Source: Acidobacteriota bacterium
Lineage (GTDB): Bacteria > Acidobacteriota > Terriglobia > Acidiferrales > UBA7541
Direction of reading: 5' to 3'
Assembly: GCA_013289835.1 (NCBI GenBank)
Contig: JABCZG010000020.1
Coordinates: 1 to 64,000 of the forward strand
Length of the DNA stretch: 64,000 nt
The translations under genes and the position numbers were made by a program. This document shows positions 16,677 to 25,420 of the stretch, in pieces. Numbering within the stretch: the first letter of the stretch is position 1; each line of letters opens with the position of its first letter. The notes under the pieces were generated by a model. That model was given only the letters and a program-made list of their open reading frames with translations. It had not been told where the DNA came from and did no database searches.

Positions 16677-17869
16677 GCTTCACCTCGAAATACCGATGCG
16701 GGGCGGATAGCTGCCAGACGCCGCAGTGGGTATGCGCTGATGATGGCTACAAGGATTGTTAGGGCCACGGCTACAGGATACACAATCAGGCGGGGGCGCG
16801 CCGCCACGCCGAAGACGGCCTTGCCTAATGCGATGGACAGGAAGATGCCAGCCGCGGCGCCGATTGCGCCGCCGGCAAGGCCCAGCAACGCCGACTCGAC
16901 CAAGAATAGCCGCAGGACGCGGCGCATGGAGCCGCCGATGGCCTTCATCAAGCCGACGTCCATTTTTCGTTCCATGGCCACGTTGGTCATGGCGGCCATC
17001 ACGCACAGCGCCGTCAGCACCAGCACCAAGGCCACAGTAAACTCAAGCAAGCCCGAGATGCGGCCGTAAATCTTCGCCTGCGCCTCGGTGAACTGCCGGA
17101 CGGGACGGACGTCGAGATCGGGGAATTGTTTTTGCAACGTGCTCACGTAATCGTTGATTTGTTTGGGAGTGCCCGGAACCATGATCTCGACATCGCTAAT
17201 GCCCCAGAGCCGATTCGCTAAGCGCTGAACAAAATCCAACATGACAGTGACTTGAGAATCCTCGGGCCCGCCCGTTTCGACAAGCGACGAAACCTTGCAC
17301 GTTCTCTTCCGGCCGGAGATCAGAATTGAGATCGTTTCGCCCACATGTGCGTCCAATTGCTTTGCGACCTGAACGCCGAGAGTACACGGAAGGTCTCCAG
17401 GAACGACCAAGTCATACCCGGGGGCGTCGGGATCAGTAGGAGGTGGGATCATCGTGACGCTCGCGGTGCGTATGCCCATTCCGCGTTTGCCAGCGAGGAT
17501 GGCATTTACTGGCACGCCGCCTCGAGGACCACGGACAGTAGCAATCGCGTAGAGGAAAGAGGTGGCTTCAACCCGATAAGGACCGACGGATTTCGGAATC
17601 GCATCCATGATGGAATCGTTCATCGTTGCAACCAAGTCCCCCGCCACCGGAACTTTGGGTGAAATGATGACATTCGGGCCGAAGGCGCGGAATTCGAAAG
17701 TAAGGCGGCGCTTGGCGTCGATTTGAAGATTGAGGAGGGCGGCGGTGACGGCGGCGCCGGAGCCGAGAGCGAGCAGCATGACGAAGAGGCGGCCGCGGTT
17801 GGCGCCGAAGAGGCGGCGGATGATGCGCCAGAACATGGCTCGGTTGGTGGTGTGGGGGGCGGCCATCAT
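16673..17869 (-). CDS. FtsX-like ABC permease of the iron-uptake operon
   Basis: A 398-residue permease with the FtsX/MacB topology: one N-terminal transmembrane helix (GRLFVMLLALGSGAAVTAALL), a periplasmic domain of ~220 residues, then three helices in the C-terminal quarter, ending [18 protein letters not shown]. The conserved MDVGLMKAIGGSMRRVLRLFLVESALLG stretch before the second helix is the coupling region that contacts the ATPase. It overlaps both neighbours by 4 nt and pairs with the upstream permease as a heterodimer, as in the Campylobacter Cj1661/Cj1662 pair. The periplasmic part includes C-x-LGVQVAKQLDAHVGE and a Cys in RKRTCKV. Confidence 0.88.
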   Translation of the reverse strand: MMAAPHTTNRAMFWRIIRRLFGANRGRLFVMLLALGSGAAVTAALLNLQIDAKRRLTFEFRAFGPNVIISPKVPVAGDLVATMNDSIMDAIPKSVGPYRVEATSFLYAIATVRGPRGGVPVNAILAGKRGMGIRTASVTMIPPPTDPDAPGYDLVVPGDLPCTLGVQVAKQLDAHVGETISILISGRKRTCKVSSLVETGGPEDSQVTVMLDFVQRLANRLWGISDVEIMVPGTPKQINDYVSTLQKQFPDLDVRPVRQFTEAQAKIYGRISGLLEFTVALVLVLTALCVMAAMTNVAMERKMDVGLMKAIGGSMRRVLRLFLVESALLGLAGGAIGAAAGIFLSIALGKAVFGVAARPRLIVYPVAVALTILVAIISAYPLRRLAAIRPASVFRGEA

Positions 17870-19236
17870 TCGCCTCGCAGGATGGGCGCGGGCTCGTAGC
17901 GGGACGCGCGGCGGAGCGGGAGGGCACTGCCGAGTATCGTGACGCCGGCGGCGAGGGCAACGACTACGAGGAATACGATGAGGGAAGGTTCCGGAGCGAC
18001 GCCGAAGATTTTTTCGCCGAGGAGGCGCGCGAGAAGAATTCCAAGCGCGTAGCCAACTCCCCCGCCGACGAAGGCTAGGAGCAGCTGTTCCGCGGCCAGT
18101 AAAAAGCCAACGGTGCCGGAACCGGCGCCGAGCGCTTTCATCAAACCGATCTCAGTTCGGCGTTCGATTACGGATGCCGCTGCGGACGCGCCGACTGCCA
18201 ACGCGGCCGCGAGCAGCGCGGCTCCTGTCACCAGCCATAAGAGCATTTGCACGCGCGTCAGAATTTGGCCTTCGCCTTCGGCGACGCGGCGAATCACACG
18301 CACATCGGTCCCGGGTAATTCCTGTTGAATTTGAAAGGCGATCGAGGAAATGTATGGCGTGCAGAACCAACGGTCATACTCGGTGGGTGTAAACGACTTC
18401 ACATCGCGCTTCGCGAATGCATCTTCCGGCTTGGTCAGCGCGCTGACGTAGAGCTTGCGATACTGGCCCGGCTTGCCCGCGAGTTGCTGGACGCTGAGGA
18501 GGGGCATGAGAAGGGCGTCATCCTCTGGACCACCGCTGGAAAGTATCCCCGTAATAGTGCAGGGCGCGTACTTCTGCATCTTCTCGAGATCGGGAACATT
18601 TGCCAACATCTGTTGTCCGAGACCAAGCTTCATTCGCTGCGCAAGATTGACTCCGGCGACACACTCGTTAGGAGCGTCGACGTAATAGTGGCCGTTGGGA
18701 CCAACGTTAACCCGCCGCGGCTGGCTGGATTCTTCCGAAAACCAACGTCCCTCGATTCGAAACCAGGGATTCGTCTTCTCAATACCTGTTGCGAAAGTGC
18801 TGCCATCTTCAAGATGCAGCGGATGCGAGCCCCAAGTTCCAATCAATTGGACTTTTGTTCCAGCATTTGAGGAGGTTAGCTCGCTGGAGTCCGCCGCTAC
18901 ATTGGCGGAAACCTCCAAGACTGGCGAGAAGGCCATGATGTTGTTGTGCCAGAAAATGGTTTTCAGTTTGGGGAGGTCGGCTTCGGGGAGATAGGCGCCG
19001 GCGTTCACGGGGCGGTAGTCCACGCCGCCGATTTCGAGTGGCAAGGAATCGGCTTGCGGCGTCACGAGGAGATTCGCGCCGAGGCTGCGGAATTCCTTGG
19101 CCAGGCGGTCGCCCACGTCGAGCGAAACGCTCAGGGCTGCGGTGGCTACACCCATGCCGAGTGCCAGCGCGGCTCCGGTCAGGAGCTTGTGGCGCGGACG
19201 GCGTCCGAAGGAATCTGCGACTAGCCTCAAGAACAT
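17866..19236 (-). CDS. FtsX-like ABC permease (first of pair) of the iron-uptake operon
   Basis: A 456-residue permease with the same topology as the next gene: N-terminal helix (LLTGAALALGMGVATAALSV), a large periplasmic domain, and three C-terminal helices, with IERRTEIGLMKALGAGSGTVGFLLAAEQ as the coupling region and PLRRASRYEPAPILRGE at the end. The periplasmic domain is about 60 residues longer than in its partner. No good ribosome-binding site precedes the ATG and a long imperfect inverted repeat (19255-19360) sits just upstream, between this gene and the FTR1 gene. Homologues work with an FTR1 permease in P19-type iron uptake. Confidence 0.87.
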   Translation of the reverse strand: MFLRLVADSFGRRPRHKLLTGAALALGMGVATAALSVSLDVGDRLAKEFRSLGANLLVTPQADSLPLEIGGVDYRPVNAGAYLPEADLPKLKTIFWHNNIMAFSPVLEVSANVAADSSELTSSNAGTKVQLIGTWGSHPLHLEDGSTFATGIEKTNPWFRIEGRWFSEESSQPRRVNVGPNGHYYVDAPNECVAGVNLAQRMKLGLGQQMLANVPDLEKMQKYAPCTITGILSSGGPEDDALLMPLLSVQQLAGKPGQYRKLYVSALTKPEDAFAKRDVKSFTPTEYDRWFCTPYISSIAFQIQQELPGTDVRVIRRVAEGEGQILTRVQMLLWLVTGAALLAAALAVGASAAASVIERRTEIGLMKALGAGSGTVGFLLAAEQLLLAFVGGGVGYALGILLARLLGEKIFGVAPEPSLIVFLVVVALAAGVTILGSALPLRRASRYEPAPILRGE

Positions 19237-19254
19237 AGTTATGGAAATAGCTTC

Positions 19255-19360
19255 TGTTTTCAGTTCTCAGTATTCAGTTCTCAGTAAGATTTTTTGATGA
19301 ATATTTTTTTTTGCTTTCTGTCTTCTTACTGAAAACTGACCACTAATAACTGAAAATCTT
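19255..19360. repeat. Long imperfect inverted repeat between FTR1 and permease genes
   Basis: TCAGT-rich words at about 19257-19292 (including TCTCAGTAAGAT) face their complement at about 19323-19358 (TCTTACTGAAAACTGA). The loop contains a run of A/T with nine Ts. In the minus-strand transcript this could fold into a long hairpin that separates expression of the FTR1 gene from the ABC genes. It belongs to the same repeat family as 224-284. Confidence 0.6.
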
Positions 19361-19403
19361 TTGCCCTTGGACGTAGTTCCAACTTCCAGCCGCACATTAA
19401 CCT

Positions 19404-20666
19404 CTACTGAGGAATCTCCTTTGCGGCTTGGGTCAACGACGAAATATCGATCACTAAATCACCGCCATCGGCGTGCGAGGACACTCCAATCGGATTGCAG
19501 CCGCCCTGGTCGCCGATCGAAGGGACGTAGATGGCCGCGCCACAGTGGCGGCAGATGACGTTCTGGCCGTCCTGGCGATAGCCTTCGGCTCCGCAGATGC
19601 GGCAAGCGTCAAGACCTACGCCATAGCCATTGGGCTTCTTAATGATGAGGAAGCGCAGTGACTGATTGCCGGCGGTGATGGTGTAAAGATGAAGAGTTCC
19701 GTCTTGCACTTCGCTGATGGGAATGCGCACTACGTTGCCGTCAGCGGAAAGCGCTCGCGCGGAGGGTGGCGCGGAATTCGCGCGCGTGTAAATGAAATCC
19801 GCGGTCAGCACGAGGATCACCACCAAGCATGCGCCGACTGCGGCGATCATCCAGCTGCCCTGGCGGCGATTCTGCGATTCGAGCAGCCTTTTCTCCGCCT
19901 CACCGGTGGCTTCGTTCGCGGCCTTGGCGTTGGAGGCCGATTGCCATTCGCGCAAGATCAACAAGGCCGCCGCTCCGAAAATGAACACGAAGAAAAACAG
20001 CTCGTTGCGGACGATGGGGCCGATCAGCGCCATTTCTTGCTTGCTCGATGGGAGCCAGCGCGCCTCGCTCAACTCATGCAAACCGGTCAGCGCCAGCTGA
20101 AAGGCCACGAGCATCAAGATGGCGCTCGTCACCGCGAAGAAGCGGTGCAGCGGTACGCGAAGAGTGCCCTTAAAGAAGAACAAGCCCACGGCAACGGCCG
20201 CGCCGATGCCGGCTATCGTGCCAATCCACGTCTGTAATCCTTCGCTCGATAGCTCCACGGCGCGCAAAATCAGCGCCAGCTCCGCGCCCTCGCGCAGAAC
20301 CATCAGGAACACGAACAGGAAGATCCCCCAGCCCGCGGCTTTGCCGGCCCGCTCGGCGTAGGCCTCCACTTTGGCCTCGATTTCTTTTTTCAGGTGGCGC
20401 GCAACTCGGTTCATCCATACGATCATCGTAATGACGAACACCGAGGCGACCAGGAGCATCAGCCCCTCGAAGCCGTCTTCGCTGATGCGGAAGCGCTCCA
20501 GGGCGACCGCAACGCCCAAGCTGAGCGCCGCGGCGGCCGCCACGCCATACCAGGCGAAACGCGCCAGGTGCCCACGCCCCGTGCGGGAAAGATAGACGAG
20601 GATAATGCCGACGACGAGAGAGGCTTCAACGCCTTCGCGAAGGGCAATGAGAAAAGCGGAAAGCAC
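19404..20666 (-). CDS. FTR1-family iron permease with C-terminal DUF2318 domain
   Basis: A 420-residue inner-membrane protein. The N-terminal ~295 residues are FTR1/EfeU-like with seven or eight helices and two RExxE iron-binding motifs, REGVE (10-14) and REGAE (125-129). The C-terminal ~115 residues are a DUF2318 domain with C355-x2-C358, C372-x2-C375 and C390 (the last in GDQGGC). This fusion is the organisation of Campylobacter Cj1658, the permease of the P19 system. No P19-like periplasmic protein is encoded nearby. GTG start with GGAG 5 nt upstream. Confidence 0.92.
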   Translation of the reverse strand: MLSAFLIALREGVEASLVVGIILVYLSRTGRGHLARFAWYGVAAAAALSLGVAVALERFRISEDGFEGLMLLVASVFVITMIVWMNRVARHLKKEIEAKVEAYAERAGKAAGWGIFLFVFLMVLREGAELALILRAVELSSEGLQTWIGTIAGIGAAVAVGLFFFKGTLRVPLHRFFAVTSAILMLVAFQLALTGLHELSEARWLPSSKQEMALIGPIVRNELFFFVFIFGAAALLILREWQSASNAKAANEATGEAEKRLLESQNRRQGSWMIAAVGACLVVILVLTADFIYTRANSAPPSARALSADGNVVRIPISEVQDGTLHLYTITAGNQSLRFLIIKKPNGYGVGLDACRICGAEGYRQDGQNVICRHCGAAIYVPSIGDQGGCNPIGVSSHADGGDLVIDISSLTQAAKEIPQ

Positions 20667-20678
20667 ACAATCTCCAGT

Positions 20679-20693
20679 TGTGAATCATTTGCA
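20679..20693. promoter_or_regulatory. Fur-box-like palindrome before the FTR1 gene
   Basis: Minus-strand TGCAAATGATTCACA matches the 7-1-7 Fur box TGATAATNATTATCA at about ten of fourteen defined positions and is partly palindromic (TGCAAAT against TGTGAAT). It lies between the predicted transcription start and the ribosome-binding site, where a bound repressor would block transcription. Whether Fur or a DtxR-type protein uses it is not shown. Confidence 0.5.
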
Positions 20694-20704
20694 ACTACCT
20701 TTTA

Positions 20705-20733
20705 AGTGTATCGCAACGAGGGACTTCCGTCAA
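20705..20733 (-). promoter_or_regulatory. Sigma70-type promoter of the iron-uptake operon
   Basis: Minus-strand TTGACG (20733-20728), a 17-nt spacer and TACACT (20710-20705), at 5/6 and 4/6 matches, precede the FTR1 start by 38 nt. An inverted repeat CGGACC-N5-GGTCCG (20735-20751) lies immediately upstream of the -35. Confidence 0.7.
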
Positions 20734-20791
20734 CCGGACCAATGCGGTCCGATTACTTGGATGCGCGGATAAGGTATCCTGTTTCAAGCTA

Positions 20792-23700
20792 ATGCGCACC
20801 TTCCGACACACCGCCTCTCTGCTCGTGACCGTGTTGCTGCTCTGCGCCCAGGCTGTGGCGCAGACGCCCTCGGCTGCGCCCTCTCCATCCGGCAGCTTTC
20901 GCACCGATCCCAAGCGGGCAAAGAAGGCCATCGAACTGGGCCAGCAGGCCGAAGCGGCGGGCCGCTTGGACGAAGCTCTCGTCTTCTACGAAGAAGCTGC
21001 ACGTTCCGCGCCGCCGGATGCCGCTCTTATTGAGCGCATGGCCGCGCTGCGCTCCAAGCTGGTGCGTGATCATGTCCAGGCCGCGGAACGCAATGCAGTG
21101 GAAGGGCGTATGGAGCAAGCGACGGAGGAATTGGCGGCTGCTCTGATGCTCGACCCTGGAAACCCCAACGTCCAGGAACGCTTCGCACAACTGAAAAAGA
21201 TGGAGGACGAACCTGCGGCGAACCTGGGCGCGCGAATCTCCGGGCTCCCAAAGCTCGAGCCGCAAAGCGGAAAGCGCGACCTGGATCTGCGCGGCGACAC
21301 AAAAGCAGTCTACGAACAGCTGGCCGCTCAGTTTGGTGTCAAAGCGACATTTGATCCAGATCTGACTCCGCGCAATGTGCGCTTGCACCTGGACGCAGTT
21401 GATTTCGCAACCGCCGTTTCCGTCCTGGGCGCGCAAACGGGCACATTTTGGCGCCCGCAGAATTCCACCCTGATGTTTGTCGCGCAGGACACCCAGGAGA
21501 AACGAAAACAATACGACCTGGAAGCCCAGCAAACGTTCCGGCTCTCCGCGGCCGTCGGCCCCGAAGACGTAACGGAACTCCTGCGCATCCTGCGCGACAT
21601 CACCGGAGCGACGCACATCGAGCTTGATTCCAGCAGCCGCTCCATCACCATGCGCGATACGCCGGAGAAACTGGCGCTTGCCGGGGAAATTATCCAGCAA
21701 GTGGAAAAGGCGCGTGGTGAAGTCCTGCTTGAATTCGAATTGCTCGAGGTCGACCGCGACAAGGCCCGCAATCTTGGAATTACTCCGCCCTCCACCGAGA
21801 GTCTCATCCCCCTGAGCACCAGCGACCTCAACCTGCTTAAGGCCTCCACCGACCTCACGAACTTGCTCACCAACCTTCAGCAGGTCTTCTCCAACAAAGG
21901 TTTTTCGACAGTTCCATCGGTGATACCCGTGGGCGGAGGCCTCTCCACGTTTCTTCTCACTCTGCCCACGGTGGCCGCCAATTTTTCCGATTCGCTCTCG
22001 CTGGTGCAAAGCGGACGGCAGGCCATGCTGCGCGCGCAGGACGGAAAGCCCGCCACGCTGTTTGTCGGGGATCGATTTCCCGTAACGCTTTCTCTGCTTT
22101 CCGGAAGCTTTGGCACCGGGGCAACATTGACGGCAGTCCCTGGCTCGACGATTTTCCCGGAGACCTCCTTTGCCGTGGGAGCCAATCCGTCCGCGTTGGC
22201 GGCAAATTCTTTCACGGGTGGCAGCCTGCCGGATCTCGCGGTGGTGTTCAACCAAACCGGCGCCAATACATTCGTCATTTTACAAAATCAGGACAATGGA
22301 AATTTTCTTCAGGTGACGCCGTCGCCGATCACTCTGGGCGCCAACGAAACCGGGCAAGTGGCCATCGGCACCGGCATCTTCCGAAGCGACGTCACCAAGT
22401 TTTCGACCACGCAGCCGCCGGACGTGGTCCTGGTCAATTCCACTTCGAATACCATTTCCGTTTTATTGGGAAATGCCAATTCGAACGGACAAGCCAACGG
22501 TCTTTTTACGGAAGCGCCAGGGTCCCCTTTTAAGGTCGGAAATCATCCGAGTTCCGTGGTGATCGCGGATTTCAACGGCGACACGTTTCTTGATATTGCC
22601 GTGACGAATCAAGTCGACAATACCGTTTCGCTTTTCGAAGGGCATGGCGACGGCACCTTCACTGAATTTCCCGGCTCGCCCTTCAAGCTCACGAACACCA
22701 GCACGATTTCCGAGACCGGGCCGGTGGCGATGGTCAGCGCGAATTTTCGCAACGTCATCATCAACACCAACAACAATGCCCCGGAAGTGGATCTTGCCAT
22801 CGTCAATCAAACGTCCAACAACGTGACCATTCTGCTCAGCGCGGTGGATCAAAACCAGAATGTAACCTTTACGGAGGCCGTCAACTCGCCGATTGCAGTC
22901 GGAGTCGATCCCGTGGCCATTGCTTCGGGAGATTTGAATGGGGACGGCATTCCCGACATTGCCGTGGTAAATCAAGGCAGCTCTACTGTTTCGGGCACCG
23001 TCTCGGTTTTGCTGGCGAGTGCCAATCTGGACGGCACGTTCACCGCGGCACAGGGATCGCCGCTGGCGACCGCCACGACTCCCGCAGGAATCGCCATCGC
23101 AAATTTTGCGAACGGCTCCTTCCCTGACATTGCCGTGAGCAACGAGGGCTCCGACACGCTCAGCGTTTTCATCGGGACGGGACAAGGCACCTTCGCGCAG
23201 GCCGTCGAGATCAACATCTTGAATGCTACCGCTCCAACCGCGCTGATCACCTCTGTCTTGACCAGCAGCGGACTTCCCGATGTGGCCCTGGTGGCGCAGG
23301 GGCAGGCGTCGAACCAGGGCGCGGTGGTGGTGATCCAGGACTCCTCGTCCTTCGCCAATAGCATCGCCGGGGGCGCCGGCCAGCAACCGTATCCCGGCTC
23401 GGAGTTCATCGACCTCGGCGTTAAAATCAAGGCTACGCCCTCGCTTCATCCCAACGGTGAAGTAACGCTGCAACTGGAGTTCGAGATTCGCGCGCTGACG
23501 GGCAACAACGTGAACGGCATCCCGATCATTTCGAATCGGACGCTGTCGCAAACCGTGCGCGTGAAAGAGAACGAACCGACGCTGATCGGCGGCATCACGG
23601 ATGTGGAAGAAACCAAATCGATCACGGGTTTGCCGGGATTTGCCGAGATCCCAGGGTTGGGATACGCCTTCGGGTCGAGAAGCAGGTCTTTGCAGGATAC

Positions 23701-23932
23701 CGAGCTGCTGATTGTGATCACTCCGCGGAGATTGCGTCTTGTGGATCACGTCACGCGAAGTGTGTATGCCGGCCGTGGTGATCCCGGGACGTCAAGAGCG
23801 GGTGGACGGGAACTTCCGCCATCGCCTGCGGGACCGCCGCCGCAGACTCCAGCGCAACCGCCGGCCGCTCCGCCGACCCAGCAGCCGCCACCAACGCAGC
23901 AGCCTCCACCAACACAACAGCCCCCGCCGTAG
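20792..23932 (+). CDS. Secretin with nested seven-repeat FG-GAP/VCBS propeller
   Basis: A 1046-residue exported protein. Signal peptide 1-23; TPR-like helices ~35-125; N0/STN-like domain ~165-235 (LAAQFGVKATFDPDLTPRNV); N1-like domain ~245-305; secretin core starting VLLEFELLEVDRDKA. The core is interrupted after LFVGDRFPVTLS (about 426-432). Residues ~465-850 instead hold seven FG-GAP/VCBS-type repeats (for example DFNGDTFLDIAVTNQ, DLNGDGIPDIAVVNQG, PDIAVSNEGSDTL). The core resumes at GSEFIDLGVKIKATP (~869) and ends with VRVKENEPTLIGGI, IPGLGYAFGSRSRS and TELLIVITPRRL. A Pro/Gln tail (QQPPPT repeats) follows. No pilus or type II genes are adjacent, and no clear ribosome-binding site is seen. 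Confidence 0.88.
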   Translation: MRTFRHTASLLVTVLLLCAQAVAQTPSAAPSPSGSFRTDPKRAKKAIELGQQAEAAGRLDEALVFYEEAARSAPPDAALIERMAALRSKLVRDHVQAAERNAVEGRMEQATEELAAALMLDPGNPNVQERFAQLKKMEDEPAANLGARISGLPKLEPQSGKRDLDLRGDTKAVYEQLAAQFGVKATFDPDLTPRNVRLHLDAVDFATAVSVLGAQTGTFWRPQNSTLMFVAQDTQEKRKQYDLEAQQTFRLSAAVGPEDVTELLRILRDITGATHIELDSSSRSITMRDTPEKLALAGEIIQQVEKARGEVLLEFELLEVDRDKARNLGITPPSTESLIPLSTSDLNLLKASTDLTNLLTNLQQVFSNKGFSTVPSVIPVGGGLSTFLLTLPTVAANFSDSLSLVQSGRQAMLRAQDGKPATLFVGDRFPVTLSLLSGSFGTGATLTAVPGSTIFPETSFAVGANPSALAANSFTGGSLPDLAVVFNQTGANTFVILQNQDNGNFLQVTPSPITLGANETGQVAIGTGIFRSDVTKFSTTQPPDVVLVNSTSNTISVLLGNANSNGQANGLFTEAPGSPFKVGNHPSSVVIADFNGDTFLDIAVTNQVDNTVSLFEGHGDGTFTEFPGSPFKLTNTSTISETGPVAMVSANFRNVIINTNNNAPEVDLAIVNQTSNNVTILLSAVDQNQNVTFTEAVNSPIAVGVDPVAIASGDLNGDGIPDIAVVNQGSSTVSGTVSVLLASANLDGTFTAAQGSPLATATTPAGIAIANFANGSFPDIAVSNEGSDTLSVFIGTGQGTFAQAVEINILNATAPTALITSVLTSSGLPDVALVAQGQASNQGAVVVIQDSSSFANSIAGGAGQQPYPGSEFIDLGVKIKATPSLHPNGEVTLQLEFEIRALTGNNVNGIPIISNRTLSQTVRVKENEPTLIGGITDVEETKSITGLPGFAEIPGLGYAFGSRSRSLQDTELLIVITPRRLRLVDHVTRSVYAGRGDPGTSRAGGRELPPSPAGPPPQTPAQPPAAPPTQQPPPTQQPPPTQQPPP

Positions 23933-24020
23933 TGCGCGCAAAGCCGAACGGCTTCGTGCATCTGCGTCCGTCAATCTGGACTTGAATTTCGCAGAGCGGG
24001 CAGGCTCGCGCGCGAGCGGC

Positions 24021-24995
24021 TTAGGGGAGCGGCTCGAAAACCACGACTGGCTGGTAGGTGCGGGGGACAACGGCTTCGGCGATGGCGATTAATTTGTCTT
24101 GCTGGCCGAAGACGCGAAGTCGCGGGGGTTTCGGTTCCCCGCCATCGAGCTGCGTGGTGGCGCCGGGAGGAACTTCGGTACGGCCGGGCTGAAGCTGCGC
24201 GATGGAAATGTTGAACTTCGAGCCGTGGCGTACACGCTTTTCGATCACCGGCAGCACGTTGATCCGCGGAAAATTGGGCAGCAGGCTTTCCAGCCGGATT
24301 ACGCGATCGGCGAATTTTCCGGCCTCCTTGGCTTCCGCAAGTTCTTCGAGCGAGATGGCCTGCTCCAGAGAAAACTCGCCGACGGCCGTGCGCTCAATCT
24401 CCGCCAGATGCGCGCCGCAGCCCAGCTTCTGGCCAATTTCGTGGGCCAGCGAACGGATGTAGGTGCCGGACGAGCACTCGATGACAAAGCGCGCGATGCT
24501 GCCTTCAATGCCGGTGAGGCGGTATTCGAATAGTTCGACTTCGACGGGCTTCAACTCGACAGGCTGTTTTTTGCGCGCCAGTTCGTACGCGGGACGCCCC
24601 TGGACTTTTTTCGCGGAGAATGATGGCGGCATCTGTTCGAAACGGCCGACGCGCTCGGCGGCAAATCTTTCGAGGGTTGCCGCATCCAGCGTTGGCGACG
24701 TATCCGGCCCCTGCGCCTCGCCGTCGGAATCGTAGGCGTCCGTCGCGAACCCGAAACGAAAGCCCGCCGTGTAGCGCTTGCGGCGCCCGGCGTAGAACTG
24801 GACCAGCCGTGTCGCCCGGCCCAGGAGCAGCACGAGAACTCCCGTGGCCAGCGGATCCAATGTGCCGAGATGTCCGATTTGCCGGAAGCCGGCGAGATGA
24901 CGCACCGCATCCACGACGTCGTGCGACGTCTTTCCCTTGGGCTTATTGATGACGAGGGCGCCGTCAAAGGGCGCGGGTTGCGGCTGGCGTGGCAT
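24021..24995 (-). CDS. truB: tRNA pseudouridine-55 synthase
   Basis: A 324-residue enzyme that makes pseudouridine 55 in the T-loop of tRNAs. It begins FDGALVINKPKGKTSHDVV, has the catalytic motif GHLGTLDPLATGVL (Asp is the nucleophile), KRYTAGFRFGFATDAYDSDG, and a RSLAHEIGQKLGCGAHL stretch typical of the family, followed by a PUA-like C-terminal part. It is the last gene of the rimP operon, starting about 30 nt after rbfA, which is the usual position. It ends convergently with the secretin gene. Confidence 0.95.
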   Translation of the reverse strand: MPRQPQPAPFDGALVINKPKGKTSHDVVDAVRHLAGFRQIGHLGTLDPLATGVLVLLLGRATRLVQFYAGRRKRYTAGFRFGFATDAYDSDGEAQGPDTSPTLDAATLERFAAERVGRFEQMPPSFSAKKVQGRPAYELARKKQPVELKPVEVELFEYRLTGIEGSIARFVIECSSGTYIRSLAHEIGQKLGCGAHLAEIERTAVGEFSLEQAISLEELAEAKEAGKFADRVIRLESLLPNFPRINVLPVIEKRVRHGSKFNISIAQLQPGRTEVPPGATTQLDGGEPKPPRLRVFGQQDKLIAIAEAVVPRTYQPVVVFEPLP

Positions 24996-25025
24996 GCTAG
25001 AAGTTTTCAGTAAACTGAGAGTTGA

Positions 25026-25400
25026 TTACTCGGATGGCGCGGGCGGATTCTCTTTCTTCATTTCCTTTAACAGTTGCTCGATGCGCTCGACGTGCTCTTG
25101 AGAAAGGTCCAGCGCAAAATGCAATTCGGGCACGCGGCGAAGCTGCAGGCGTTCGATGAGTTCGCGCCGGATAAAACCGGAGGCATGTTCGAGCGCTTTG
25201 ATCGCGTCGGATTGCTCCTTGTTCGTTCCTTTTACGCTGATGAACACGCGTGCGTGCTTCATATCCGGCTGAACGCGAACTTCGCTGGCCACCACGCTGC
25301 CTTCGAGCCGGGGGTCCTTTAGCTCGCCCGCGAGCATGGCATTGATTTCGTGCGCGATCTCCTCGCCCACGCGTTCATGACGGTGATTGGCTGGACTCAT
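25026..25400 (-). CDS. rbfA: Ribosome-binding factor A
   Basis: This 124-residue protein is RbfA, the KH-fold factor that binds 16S rRNA and assists late 30S maturation. It shows the family pattern RVGEEIAHEINAMLAGELKDPRLEG, VRVQPDMKHARVFISVKG, and FIRRELIERLQLRRVPELHFALD, then an acidic Lys/Glu tail. It lies 20 nt after the DUF503 gene inside the operon and is probably translated from the same mRNA as infB and truB. Confidence 0.95.
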   Translation of the reverse strand: MSPANHRHERVGEEIAHEINAMLAGELKDPRLEGSVVASEVRVQPDMKHARVFISVKGTNKEQSDAIKALEHASGFIRRELIERLQLRRVPELHFALDLSQEHVERIEQLLKEMKKENPPAPSE

Positions 25401-25420
25401 CGGGGTCCCTGCAAGACTTT

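Noticed and set aside
20789..22255. A 488-codon frame on the minus strand inside the secretin gene
   Set aside because: Antisense to the clear secretin domains and without family features.
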